A stretch of 64,000 nt of DNA, taken from positions 454,814 to 518,813 of the forward strand of contig NW_026527478.1 in assembly GCF_022682495.2 (NCBI RefSeq). The letters are read 5' to 3'. The position numbers were made by a program, and so were the translations under genes. This DNA comes from Desmodus rotundus. Lineage: Eukaryota > Chordata > Mammalia > Chiroptera > Phyllostomidae. This document shows, piece by piece, positions 1-11,060 of the stretch (position 1 is its first letter; the number at the start of each line of letters is the position of its first letter). The notes beneath the pieces were generated by a model that searched no databases, was not told the origin of the DNA, and saw only the letters and a list, made by a program, of their open reading frames with translations.

Positions 1-289
1 TGTGGTGCGGGTTCTGAGCACAATGGCCTCCTGAGATAAGCGGTTTCCTAGGATACGGTTTCCAAGGATACGGTTGCCTTGGTTACTGCATTCTAGAATG
101 CGGTGTGTCGGGCTCTAGAATCTTGTGGTGCGGGTTCTGAGCACAATGGGCTCCTGAGATAAGCGGTTTCCTAGGATACGGTTTCCAAGGATACGGTTGC
201 CTTGGTTACTGCATTCTAGAATGCGGTGTGTCGGGATCTAGAATCTTGTGGTGCGGGTTCTGAGCACAATGGCCTCCTGAGATAAGCGG

Positions 290-334
290 TTTCCTAGGAT
301 ACGGTTTCCAAGGATACGGTTGCCTTGGTTACTG
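290..334 (+). repeat. Three tandem 15-bp sub-repeats inside the monomer (example copy)
   Basis: Monomer positions 44-88 read tttcctaggatacgg, tttccaaggatacgg and ttgccttggttactg. The first two differ at one of 15 bases; the third matches the second at about 10 of 15. Translated on the - strand the same stretch gives a pentapeptide rhythm (YPRQP, YPWKP, YPRKP), another view of the 15-bp period. The block upstream (tcctgagataagcgg) may be a fourth, indel-degraded member. It suggests the 123-bp monomer grew partly by local 15-bp slippage. The pattern is present in essentially every monomer. Confidence 0.9.
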
Positions 335-347
335 CATTCTAGAATGC
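334..347. other. 14-bp perfect palindrome GCATTCTAGAATGC (example copy)
   Basis: The sequence equals its own reverse complement and occurs once in nearly every monomer. Its core TTCTAGAA is two inverted nGAAn units, the two-unit form of a heat-shock element; a third correctly spaced unit is not present, so strong HSF binding is not assured. The dyad could also serve another dimeric protein or extrude as a short hairpin. Exceptions disrupt it in a few monomers, such as ctataatgc near 19,990 and 22,941 and ccagaatgc near 23,921, 27,609 and 51,186. Confidence 0.85.
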
Positions 348-381
348 GGTGTGTCGGGATCTAGAATCTTGTGGTGCGGGT
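338..381 (+). repeat. Pair of 22-bp sub-repeats starting with TCTAGA (example copy)
   Basis: Two adjacent 22-bp segments, monomer positions 92-113 and 114-123 plus 1-12 of the next copy, both begin tctagaat and reach ggg near the end. Aligned without gaps they agree at about 15 of 22 bases. They place the two XbaI-type sites of each monomer 22 bp apart and span the conventional monomer boundary. This looks like an old internal duplication; the level of identity is a hand count and could be partly chance in the G/T-rich middle. Confidence 0.65.
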
Positions 382-652
382 TCTGAGCACAATGGCCTCC
401 AGAGATAAGCGGTTTCCTAGGATAAGGTTTCCAAGGATACGGTTGCCTTGGATACTGCATTCTAGAATGCGGTGTGTCGGGATCTAGAATCTTGTGGTGC
501 GGGTTCGGAGCACAATGGCCTCCTGAGATAAGCGGTTTCCTAGGATACGGTTTCCAAGGATACGGTTGCCTTGGTTACTGCATTCTAGAATGCGGTGTGT
601 CGGGATCTAGAATCTTGTGGTGCGGGTTCTGAGCACAACGGCCTCCTGAGAT

Positions 653-1757
653 AAGCGGTTTCCTAGGATACGGTTTCCAAGGATACGGTTGCCTTGGTTA
701 CTGCATTCTAGAATGCGGTGTGTCAGGATCTAGAATCTTGTGGTGCGGGTTCTGAGCACAATGGCCTCCTGAGATAAGCGGTTTCCTAGGATACGGTTTC
801 CAAGGATACGGTTGCCTTGTATACTGCATTCTAGAATGCGGTGTGTCGGGATCTAGAATCTTGTGGTTCGCGTTCTGAGCACAATGGCCTCCTGAGATAA
901 GCGGTTTCCTAGTATACGGTTTCCAAGGATACGGTTGCCTTGGATACTGCATTCTAGAATGCGGTGTGTCGGGATCTAGAATCTTGTGGTGCGGGTTCTG
1001 AGCACAATAGCCTCCTGAGATAAGAGGTTTCCTAGGATAAGGTTTCCAAGGATACGGTTGCCTTGGATACTGCATTCTAGAATGCGGTGTGTCGGGATCT
1101 AGAATCTTGTGGTGCGGGTTCTGAGCACAATGGCCTCCTGAGATAAGCGGTTTCCTAGGATACGGTTTCCAAGGATACGGTTGCCTTGGTTACTGCATTC
1201 TAGAATGCGGTGTGTCGGGATCTAGAATCTTGTGGTGCGGGTTCTGAGCACAATGGCCTCCTGAGATAAGCGGTTTCCTAGATAGGGTTTCCAAGGATAC
1301 GGTTGCCTTGGTTACTGCATTCTAGAATGCGGTGTGTCGGGATCTAGAATCTTGTGGTGCTGGTTCTGAGCACAATGGCCTCCTGAGATAAGCGGTTTCC
1401 TAGGATACGGTTTCCAAGGATACGGTTGCCTTGGTTACTGCATTCTAGAATGCGGTGAGTCAGGATCTAGAACCTTGCGGTGTGGGTTCTGAGCACAATG
1501 GCCTCCAGAGTAAGCCGTTTCCTAGGATACGGTTTCCAAGGATACGGTTGCCTTGGTTACTGCATTCTAGAATGCGGTGTGTCAGGATGTAGAATCTTGT
1601 GGTGCTGGTTCTGAGCACAATGGCCTCCTGAGATAAGCGGTTTCCTAGGATACGGTTTCCAAGGATACGGTTGCCTTGGTTACTGCATTCTAGAATGCGG
1701 TGTGTCTGGATCTAGAATCTTGTGGTGCGGGTTCTGAGCACAATGGGCTCCTGAGAT
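653..1757 (+). repeat. 1105-bp higher-order unit (9 monomers), copy 1
   Basis: Order of markers: ttgtatactgc; ttcgcgttctg with tagtatac; aatagcc with agaggt and ggataagg; consensus; ctagataggg; gctgg with gtgagtcagg and aacctt; tgtgggttc with ccagagtaag and caggatgtag; gctgg with gtctgg; atgggctcc. The same order follows immediately at +1105. Length equals 9 x 123 minus 2, explained by the one-base deletions in the ctagataggg and ccagagtaag monomers. Confidence 0.93.
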
Positions 1758-2907
1758 AAGCGGTTTCCTAGGATACGGTTTCCAAGGATACGGTTGCCTT
1801 GGTTACTGCATTCTAGAATGCGGTGTGTCAGGATCTAGAATCTTGTGGTGCGGGTTCTGAGCACAATGGCCTCCTGAGATAAGCGGTTTCCTAGGATACG
1901 GTTTCCAAGGATACGGTTGCCTTGTATACTGCATTCTAGAATGCGGTGTGTCGGGATCTAGAATATTGTGGTTCGCGTTCTGAGCACAATGGCCTCCTGA
2001 GATAAGCGGTTTCCTAGTATACGGTTTCCAAGGATACGGTTGCCTTGGATACTGCATTCTAGAATGCGGTGTGTCGGGATCTAGAATCTTGTGGTGCGGG
2101 TTCTGAGCACAATAGCCTCCTGAGATAAGAGGTTTCCTAGGATAAGGTTTCCAAGGATACGGTTGCCTTGGATACTGCATTCTAGAATGCGGTGTGTCGG
2201 GATCTAGAATCTTGTGGTGCGGGTTCTGAGCACAATGGCCTCCTGAGATAAGCGGTTTCCTAGGATACGGTTTCCAAGGATACGGTTGCCTTGGTTACTG
2301 CATTCTAGAATGCGGTGTGTCGGGATCTAGAATCTTGTGGTGCGGGTTCTGAGCACAATGGCCTCCTGAGATAAGCGGTTTCCTAGATAGGGTTTCCAAG
2401 GATACGGTTGCCTTGGTTACTGCATTCTAGAATGCGGTGTGTCGGGATCTAGAATCTTGTGGTGCTGGTTCTGAGCACAATGGCCTCCTGAGATAAGCGG
2501 TTTCCTAGGATACGGTTTCCAAGGATACGGTTGCCTTGGTTACTGCATTCTAGAATGCGGTGAGTCAGGATCTAGAACCTTGTGGTGTGGGTTCTGAGCA
2601 CAATGGCCTCCAGAGTAAGCCGTTTCCTAGGATACGGTTTCCAAGGATACGGTTGCCTTGGTTACTGCATTCTAGAATGCGGTGTGTCAGGATGTAGAAT
2701 CTTGTGGTGCTGGTTCTGAGCACAATGGCCTCCTGAGATAAGCGGTTTCCTAGGATACGGTTTCCAAGGATACGGTTGCCTTGGTTACTGCATTCTAGAA
2801 TGCGGTGTGTCTGGATCTAGAATCTTGTGGTGCGGGTTCTGAGCACAATGGGCTCCTGAGATAAGCGGTTTCCTAGGATACGGTTTCCAAGGATACGGTT
2901 GCCTTGT
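1758..2907 (+). repeat. 1105-bp higher-order unit, copy 2
   Basis: Matches the previous unit at an offset of 1105 up to about 2,907, where ttgtttactaca replaces ttggttactgc. By eye I saw only two base differences (gaatattg near 1,963; ttgtggtgtggg here versus ttgcggtgtggg near 1,475), so the duplication is recent or was homogenised by unequal exchange or gene conversion. Confidence 0.93.
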
Positions 2908-3690
2908 TTACTACATTCTAGAATGCGGTGTGTCGGGATCTAGAATCTTGTGGTGCGGGTTCTGAGCACAATGGCCTCCTGAGATAAGCGGTTTCCTAGG
3001 ATACGGTTTCCAAGCATACGGTTGCCTTGGTTACTGCATTCTAGAATGCGGTGTGTCGGGATCTAGAATCTTGTGGTGCGGGTTCTGAGCACAATGGCCC
3101 CCTGAGATAAGCGGTTTCCTAGGATACGGTTTCCAAGGATACGGTTGCCTTGGTTACTGCATTCTAGAATGCGGTGTGTCAGGATCTAGAATCTTGTGGT
3201 GCGGGTTCTGTGCACAATGGCCTCCTGAGATAAGCGGTTTCCTAGGATACGGTTTCCAAGGATACGGTTGCCTTGGTTACTGCATTCTAGAATGCGGTGT
3301 GTCGGGATCTAGAATCTTGTGGTGCGGGTTCTGAGCACAATGGCCTCCTGAGATAAGCGGTTTCCTAGGATACGGTTTCCAAGGATACGGTTGCCTTGGT
3401 TACTGCATTCTAGAATGCGGTGTGTCGGGATCTAGAATCTTGTGGTGCGGGTTCTGAGCACAATGGCCTCCTGAGATAAGCGGTTTCCTAGGATACGGTT
3501 TCCAAGGATACGGTTGCCTTGGTTACTGCATTCTAGAATGCGGTGTGTCGGGATCTAGAATCTTGTGGTGCGGGTTCTGAGCACAATGGCCTCCTGAGAT
3601 AAGCGGTTTCCTAGGATACGGTTTCCAAGGATACGGTTGCCTTGGTTACTGCATTCTAGAATGCGGTGTGTCGGGATCTAGAATCTTGTG
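2863..3690 (+). repeat. Marker cassette tail and consensus-like monomers
   Basis: Begins in the end of the previous unit and continues with the fixed order ttgtttactaca (2,904), ccaagcatacgg, ggccccctg with gtcagg, and ctgtgcac (3,209), then several consensus monomers. Together with the preceding ctagataggg monomer (2,386) this is one full example of an eight-monomer marker cassette that recurs throughout the window, for instance at 5,949-6,776, 11,727-12,554, 15,290-16,117, 32,969-33,796, 36,162-36,989, 42,670-43,497, 45,863-46,690, 48,075-48,902, 56,425-57,252 and 58,637-59,464. Confidence 0.88.
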
Positions 3691-5041
3691 GTGCGGGTTC
3701 TGAGCACAATGGCCTCCTGAGATAAGCGGTTTCCTAGGATAAGGTTTCCAAGGATACGGTTGCCTTGGATACTGCATTCTAGAATGCGGTGTGTCGGGAT
3801 CTAGAATCTTGTGGTGCGGGTTCTGAGCACAATGGCCTCCTGAGATAAGCGGTTTCCTAGGATACGGTTTCCAAGGATACGGTTGCCTTGGTTACTGCAT
3901 TCTAGAATGCGGTGTGTCGGGATCTAGAATCTTGTGGTGCGGGTTCTGAGCACAACGGCCTCCTGAGATAAGCGGTTTCCTAGGATACGGTTTCCAAGGA
4001 TACGGTTGCCTTGGTTACTGCATTCTAGAATGCGGTGTGTCAGGATCTAGAATCTTGTGGTGCGGGTTCTGAGCACAATGGCCTCCTGAGATAAGCGGTT
4101 TCCTAGGATACGGTTTCCAAGGATACGGTTGCCTTGGATACTGCATTCTAGAATGCGGTGTGTCGGGATCTAGAATCTTGTGGTTCGCGTTCTGAGCACA
4201 ATGGCCTCCTGAGATAAGCGGTTTCCTAGTATACGGTTTCCAAGGATACGGTTGCCTTGGATACTGCATTCTAGAATGCGGTGTGTCTGGATCTAGAATC
4301 TTGTGGTGCGGGTTCTGAGCACAATAGCCTCCTGAGATAAGAGGTTTCCTAGGATAAGGTTTCCAAGGATACGGTTGCCTTGGATACTGCATTCTAGAAT
4401 GCGGTGTGTCGGGATCTAGAATCTTGTGGTGCGGGTTCTGAGCACAATGGCCTCCTGAGATACGCGGTTTCCTAGGATACGGTTTCCAAGGATACGGTTG
4501 CCTTGGTTACTGCATTCTAGAATGCGGTGTGTCGGGATCTAGAATCTTGTGGTGCGGGTTCTGAGCACAATGGCCTCCTGAGATAAGCGGTTTCCTAGAT
4601 AGGGTTTCCAAGGATACGGTTGCCTTGGTTACTGCATTCTAGAATGCGGTGTGTCGGGATCTAGAATTTTGTGGTGCTGGTTCTGAGCACAATGGCCTCC
4701 TGAGATAAGCGGTTTCCTAGGATACGGTTTCCAAGGATACGGTTGCCTTGGTTACTGCATTCTAGAATGCGGTGAGTCAGGATCTAGAACCTTGTGGTGT
4801 GGGTTCTGAGCACAATGGCCTCCAGAGTAAGCCGTTTCCTAGGATACGGTTTCCAAGGATACGGTTGCCTTGGTTACTGCATTCTAGAATGCGGTGTGTC
4901 AGGATGTAGAATCTTGTGGTGCTGGTTCTGAGCACAATGGCCTCCTGAGATAAGCGGTTTCCTAGGATACGGTTTCCAAGGATACGGTTGCCTTGGTTAC
5001 TGCATTCTAGAATGCGGTGTGTCTGGATCTAGAATCTTGTG
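3691..5041 (+). repeat. 1351-bp higher-order unit (11 monomers), copy 1
   Basis: Order: ggataagg with ggatac; consensus; caacggcc; gtcagg/ggatac; ttcgcg with tagtatac; aatagcc/agaggt; consensus (here gatacgcgg); ctagataggg (4,598); gctgg with gtgagtc; ccagagtaag; gctgg with gtctgg. Length is 11 x 123 minus 2. It shares its last nine monomers in type with the 1105-bp unit, so the longer unit looks like that unit with two extra monomers. Confidence 0.9.
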
Positions 5042-6392
5042 GTGCGGGTTCTGAGCACAATGGCCTCCTGAGATAAGCGGTTTCCTAGGATAAGGTTTCC
5101 AAGGATACGGTTGCCTTGGATACTGCATTCTAGAATGCGGTGTGTCGGGATCTAGAATCTTGTGGTGCGGGTTCTGAGCACAATGGCCTCCTGAGATAAG
5201 CGGTTTCCTAGGATACGGTTTCCAAGGATAGGGTTGCCTTGGTTACTGCATTCTAGAATGCGGTGTTTCGGGATCTAGAATCTTGTGGTGCGGGTTCTGA
5301 GCACAACGGCCTCCTGAGATAAGCGGTTTCCTAGGATACGGTTTCCAAGGATACGGTTGCCTTGGTTACTGCATTCTAGAATGCGGTGTGTCAGGATCTA
5401 GAATCTTGTGGTGCGGGTTCTGAGCACAATGGCCTCCCGAGATAAGCGGTTTCCTAGGATACGGTTTCCAAGGATACGGTTGCCTTGGATACTGCATTCT
5501 AGAATGCGGTGTGTCGGGATCTAGAATCTTGTGGTTCGCGTTCTGAGCACAATGGCCTCCTGAGATAAGCGGTTTCCTAGTATACGGTTTCCAAGGATAC
5601 GGTTGCCTTGGGTACTGCATTCTAGAATGCGGTGTGTCGGGATCTAGAATCTTGTGGTGCGGGTTCTGAGCACAATAGCCTCCTGAGATAAGAGGTTTCC
5701 TAGGATAAGGTTTCCAAGGATACGGTTGCCTTGGATACTGCATTCTAGAATGCGGTGTGTCGGGATCTAGAATCTTGTGGTGCGGGTTCTGAGCACAATG
5801 GCCTCCTGAGATAAGCGGTTTCCTAGGATACGGTTTCCAAGGATACGGTTGCCTTGGTTACTGCATTCTAGAATGCGGTGTGTCGGGATCTAGAATCTTG
5901 TGGTGCGGGTTCTGAGCACAATGGCCTCCTGAGATAAGCGGTTTCCTAGATAGGGTTTCCAAGGATACGGTTGCCTTGGTTACTGCATTCTAGAATGCGG
6001 TGTGTCGGGATCTAGAATCTTGTGGTGCTGGTTCTGAGCACAATGGCCTCCTGAGATAAGCGGTTTCCTAGGATACGGTTTCCAAGGATACGGTTGCCTT
6101 GGTTACTGCATTCTAGAATGCGGTGAGTCAGGATCTAGAACCTTGTGGTGTGGGTTCTGAGCACAATGGCCTCCAGAGTAAGCCGTTTCCTAGGATACGG
6201 TTTCCAAGGATACGGTTGCCTTGGTTACTGCATTCTAGAATGCGGTGTGTCAGGATGTAGAATCTTGTGGTGCTGGTTCTGAGCACAATGGCCTCCTGAG
6301 ATAAGCGGTTTCCTAGGATACGGTTTCCAAGGATACGGTTGCCTTGGTTACTGCATTCTAGAATGCGGTGTGTCTGGATCTAGAATCTTGTG
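5042..6392 (+). repeat. 1351-bp higher-order unit, copy 2
   Basis: Same order as the preceding unit at +1351. It differs at several points: ggatagggttgcc and gtgtttcggg near 5,230-5,270, cctcccgag near 5,435, ggtac near 5,611, and absence of gaatttt and of gtctgg in the ttcgcg follow-on. Because these private marks recur at 11.1 and 14.7 kb, this copy rather than copy 1 was the template for the later blocks there. Confidence 0.9.
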
Positions 6393-7225
6393 GTGCGGGT
6401 TCTGAGCACAATGGCCTCCTGAGATAAGCGGTTTCCTAGGATACGGTTTCCAAGGATACGGTTGCCTTGTTTACTACATTCTAGAATGCGGTGTGTCGGG
6501 ATCTAGAATCTTGTGGTGCGGGTTCTGAGCACAATGGCCTCCTGAGATAAGCGGTTTCCTAGGATACGGTTTCCAAGCATACGGTTGCCTTGGTTACTGC
6601 ATTCTAGAATGCGGTGTGTCGGGATCTAGAATCTTGTGGTGCGGGTTCTGAGCACAATGGCCCCCTGAGATAAGCGGTTTCCTAGGATACGGTTTCCAAG
6701 GATACGGTTGCCTTGGTTACTGCATTCTAGAATGCGGTGTGTCAGGATCTAGAATCTTGTGGTGCGGGTTCTGTGCACAATGGCCTCCTGAGATAAGCGG
6801 TTTCCTAGGATACGGTTTCCAAGGATACGGTTGCCTTGGTTACTGCATTCTAGAATGCGGTGTGTCGGGATCTAGAATCTTGTGGTGCGGGTTCTGAGCA
6901 CAATGGCCTCCTGAGATAAGCGGTTTCCTAGGATACGGTTTCCAAGGATACGGTTGCCTTGGTTACTGCATTCTAGAATGCGGTGTGTCGGGATCTAGAA
7001 TCTTGTGGTGCGGGTTCTGAGCACAATGGCCTCCTGAGATAAGCGGTTTCCTAGGATACGGTTTCCAAGGATACGGTTGCCTTGGTTACTGCATTCTAGA
7101 ATGCGGTGTGTCGGGATCTAGAATCTTGTGGTGCGGGTTCTGAGCACAATGGCCTCCTGAGATAAGCGGTTTCCTAGGATACGGTTTCCAAGGATACGGT
7201 TGCCTTGGTTACTGCATTCTAGAAT
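6393..7225 (+). repeat. Cassette tail and consensus monomers
   Basis: Contains ttgtttactaca (6,467), ccaagcatacgg, ggccccctg/gtcagg, ctgtgcac (6,771) and then consensus monomers up to the first gcagtg copy. It completes a cassette begun at 5,949 and is repeated at 12.2-13.0 and 15.8-16.6 kb. Confidence 0.88.
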
Positions 7226-8578
7226 GCAGTGTGTCGGGATCTAGAATCTTGTGGTGCTGGTTCTGAGCACAATGGCCTCCTGAGATAAGCGGTTTCCTAG
7301 GATACGGTTTCCAAGGATACGGTTGCCTTGGTTACTGCATTCTAGAATGCGGTGTGTCGGGATCTAGAATCTTGTGGTGCTGGTTCTGAGCACAATGGCC
7401 TCCTGAGATAAGCGGTTTCCTAGGATACGGTTTCCAAGGATACGGTTGCCTTGGTTACTGCATTCTAGAATGCGGTGTGTCGGGCTCTAGAATCTTGTGG
7501 TGCGGGTTCTGAGCACAATGGCCTCCTGAGATAAGCGGTTTCCTAGGATACGGTTTCCAAGGATACGGTTGCCTTGGTTACTGCATTCTAGAATGCGGTG
7601 TGTCGGGATCTAGAATCTTGTGGTGCTGGTTCTGAGCACAATGGCCTCCTGAGATAAGCGGTCTCCTAGATTACGGTTTCCAAGGATACGGTTGCCTTGG
7701 TTACTGCATTCTAGAATGCGGTGTGTCGGGATCTAGAATCTTGTGGTGCGGGTTCTGAGCACAATGGCCTCCTGAGATAAGCGGTTTCCTAGGATACGGT
7801 TTCCAAGGATACGGTTGCCTTGGATACTGCATTCTAGAATGCGGTGTGTCGGGATCTAGAATCTTGTGGTGCGGGTTCTGAGCACAATGGCCTCCTGAGA
7901 TAAGCGGTTTCCTAGGATAAGGTTTCCAAGGATACGGTTGCCTTGGATACTGCATTCTAGAATGCGGTGTGTCGGGATCTAGAATCTTGTGGTGCGGGTT
8001 CTGAGCACAATGGCCTCCTGAGATAAGCGGTTTCCTAGGATAAGGTTTCCAAGGATACGGTTGCCTTGGTTACTGCATTCTAGAATGCGGTGTGTCGGGA
8101 TCTAGAATCTTGTGGTGCGGGTTCTGAGCACAATGGCCTCCTGAGATAAGCGGTTTCCTAGTATACGGTTTCCAAGGATACGGTTGCCTTGGATACTGCA
8201 TTCTAGAATGCGGTGTGTCGGGATCTAGAATCTTGTGGTGCGGGTTCTGAGCACAATGGCCTCCTGAGATAAGCGGTTTCCTAGGATAAGGTTTCCAAGG
8301 ATACGGTTGCCTTGGATACTGCATTCTAGAATGCGGTGTGTCGGGATCTAGAATCTTGTGGTGCGGGTTCTGAGCACAATGGCCTCCTGAGATAAGCGGT
8401 TTCCTAGGATACGGTTTCCAAGGATACGGTTGCCTTGGTTACTGCATTCTAGAATGCGGTGTGTCGGGATCTAGAATCTTGTGGTGCGGGTTCTGAGCAC
8501 AATGGCCTCCTGAGATAAGCGGTTTCCTAGGATACGGTTTCCAAGGATACGGTTGCCTTGGTTACTGCATTCTAGAAT
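7226..8578 (+). repeat. 1353-bp higher-order unit (11 monomers)
   Basis: Starts at a gcagtg monomer and runs: two gctgg copies, the second ending gggctctag; consensus; gctgg with ctagattac; gttac/ggatac copies; ggataagg copies; tagtatac/ggatac; ggataagg; consensus. The next gcagtg is exactly 1353 bp on (11 x 123, no indels). One private change near 7,663 reads ggtctcc. Confidence 0.9.
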
Positions 8579-10054
8579 GCAGTGTGTCGGGATCTAGAAT
8601 CTTGTGGTGCTGGTTCTGAGCACAATGGCCTCCTGAGATAAGCGGTTTCCTAGGATACGGTTTCCAAGGATACGGTTGCCTTGGTTACTGCATTCTAGAA
8701 TGCGGTGTGTCGGGATCTAGAATCTTGTGGTGCTGGTTCTGAGCACAATGGCCTCCTGAGATAAGCGGTTTCCTAGGATACGGTTTCCAAGGATACGGTT
8801 GCCTTGGTTACTGCATTCTAGAATGCGGTGTGTCGGGATCTAGAATCTTGTGGTGCTGGTTCTGAGCACAATGGCCTCCTGAGATAAGCGGTTTCCTAGG
8901 ATACGGTTTCCAAGGATACGGTTGCCTTGGTTACTGCATTCTAGAATGCGGTGTGTCGGGCTCTAGAATCTTGTGGTGCGGGTTCTGAGCACAATGGCCT
9001 CCTGAGATAAGCGGTTTCCTAGGATACGGTTTCCAAGGATACGGTTGCCTTGGTTACTGCATTCTAGAATGCGGTGTGTCGGGATCTAGAATCTTGTGGT
9101 GCTGGTTCTGAGCACAATGGCCTCCTGAGATAAGCGGTTTCCTAGATTACGGTTTCCAAGGATACGGTTGCCTTGGTTACTGCATTCTAGAATGCGGTGT
9201 GTCGGGATCTAGAATCTTGTGGTGCGGGTTCTGAGCACAATGGCCTCCTGAGATAAGCGGTTTCCTAGGATACGGTTTCCAAGGATACGGTTGCCTTGGA
9301 TACTGCATTCTAGAATGCGGTGTGTCGGGATCTAGAATCTTGTGGTGCGGGTTCTGAGCACAATGGCCTCCTGAGATAAGCGGTTTCCTAGGATAAGGTT
9401 TCCAAGGATACGGTTGCCTTGGATACTGCATTCTAGAATGCGGTGTGTCGGGATCTAGAATCTTGTGGTGCGGGTTCTGAGCACAATGGCCTCCTGAGAT
9501 AAGCGGTTTCCTAGGATAAGGTTTCCAAGGATACGGTTGCCTTGGTTACTGCATTCTAGAATGCGGTGTGTCGGGATCTAGAATCTTGTGGTGCGGGTTC
9601 TGAGCACAATGGCCTCCTGAGATAAGCGGTTTCCTAGTATACGGTTTCCAAGGATACGGTTGCCTTGGATACTGCATTCTAGAATGCGGTGTGTCGGGAT
9701 CTAGAATCTTGTGGTGCGGGTTCTGAGCACAATGGCCTCCTGAGATAAGCGGTTTCCTAGGATAAGGTTTCCAAGGATACGGTTGCCTTGGATACTGCAT
9801 TCTAGAATGCGGTGTGTCGGGATCTAGAATCTTGTGGTGCGGGTTCTGAGCACAATGGCCTCCTGAGATAAGCGGTTTCCTAGGATACGGTTTCCAAGGA
9901 TACGGTTGCCTTGGTTACTGCATTCTAGAATGCGGTGTGTCGGGATCTAGAATCTTGTGGTGCGGGTTCTGAGCACAATGGCCTCCTGAGATAAGCGGTT
10001 TCCTAGGATACGGTTTCCAAGGATACGGTTGCCTTGGTTACTGCATTCTAGAAT
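8579..10054 (+). repeat. 1476-bp higher-order unit (12 monomers)
   Basis: Same order as the preceding 1353-bp unit but with three gctgg monomers instead of two before gggctctag, adding exactly 123 bp. This is a one-monomer expansion inside an otherwise identical unit. Confidence 0.9.
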
Positions 10055-10510
10055 GCAGTGTGTCGGGATCTAGAATCTTGTGGTGCTGGTTCTGAGCACA
10101 ATGGCCTCCTGAGATAAGCGGTTTCCTAGGATACGGTTTCCAAGGATACGGTTGCCTTGGTTACTGCATTCTAGAATGCGGTGTGTCGGGATCTAGAATC
10201 TTGTGGTGCTGGTTCTGAGCACAATGGCCTCCTGAGATAAGCGGTTTCCTAGGATACGGTTTCCAAGGATACGGTTGCCTTGGTTACTGCATTCTAGAAT
10301 GCGGTGTGTCGGGCTCTAGAATCTTGTGGTGCGGGTTCTGAGCACAATGGCCTCCTGAGATAAGCGGTTTCCTAGGATACGGTTTCCAAGGATACGGTTG
10401 CCTTGGTTACTGCATTCTAGAATGCGGTGTGTCGGGATCTAGAATCTTGTGGTGCTGGTTCTGAGCACAATGGCCTCCTGAGATAAGCGGTTTCCTAGAT
10501 TACGGTTTCC
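10055..10510 (+). repeat. Truncated third copy of the 11-monomer unit
   Basis: Begins like the two preceding units (gcagtg, gctgg, gctgg with gggctctag, consensus, gctgg with ctagattac) and then breaks off. The monomer containing the break has ctagattac in its middle but ggatac downstream and is followed directly by an aatagcc/agaggt monomer, an order not found in the complete units. Confidence 0.8.
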
Positions 10511-11060
10511 AAGGATACGGTTGCCTTGGATACTGCATTCTAGAATGCGGTGTGTCGGGATCTAGAATCTTGTGGTGCGGGTTCTGAGCACAATAGCCTC
10601 CTGAGATAAGAGGTTTCCTAGGATAAGGTTTCCAAGGATACGGTTGCCTTGGATACTGCATTCTAGAATGCGGTGTGTCGGGATCTAGAATCTTGTGGTG
10701 CGGGTTCTGAGCACAATGGCCTCCTGAGATAAGCGGTTTCCTAGGATACGGTTTCCAAGGATACGGTTGCCTTGGTTACTGCATTCTAGAATGCGGTGTG
10801 TCGGGATCTAGAATCTTGTGGTGCGGGTTCTGAGCACAATGGCCTCCTGAGATAAGCGGTTTCCTAGATAGGGTTTCCAAGGATACGGTTGCCTTGGTTA
10901 CTGCATTCTAGAATGCGGTGTGTCGGGATCTAGAATTTTGTGGTGCTGGTTCTGAGCACAATGGCCTCCTGAGATAAGCGGTTTCCTAGGATACGGTTTC
11001 CAAGGATACGGTTGCCTTGGTTACTGCATTCTAGAATGCGGTGAGTCAGGATCTAGAACC
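10511..11060 (+). repeat. Junction-bounded fragment of the ctagataggg cassette
   Basis: Holds aatagcc/agaggt, consensus, ctagataggg (10,867), and gctgg with gaatttt and gtgagtcagg/aacctt. Gaatttt links it to the 4.6 kb copy. It is cut on the right because the gtgagtc monomer is followed by a gcggg/caacggcc monomer instead of the usual ccagagtaag one. Both edges therefore look like recombination points. Confidence 0.8.

Larger units (their letters stand above)
247..369 (+). repeat. Reference (consensus-type) monomer
   Basis: This copy carries the commonest base at every variable position I tracked: gcggg, caatggcctcc, gagataagcgg, ctaggatacgg, ccaaggatacgg, ggttactgc, aatgcgg, gtcgggatct. It runs from tgtggtg to agaatct, exactly 123 bp (41 codons long, though not coding). 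All six reading frames contain a stop: TAA, TGA and TGA in the three + frames, and TAG, TAA and TAG in the three - frames. It is used as the coordinate frame for the sub-repeats and marker variants described elsewhere. Confidence 0.95.
1..652 (+). repeat. Mixed monomers at the left window edge
   Basis: About five and a half monomers without a repeated unit order. Markers: gggctctag at the end of the first copy, atgggctcc in the second, a consensus copy, a copy with ccagagataag plus ggataagg, a copy with gttcggagc, then the start of a caacggcc copy that introduces the next block. The left end is cut by the window. Confidence 0.9.
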
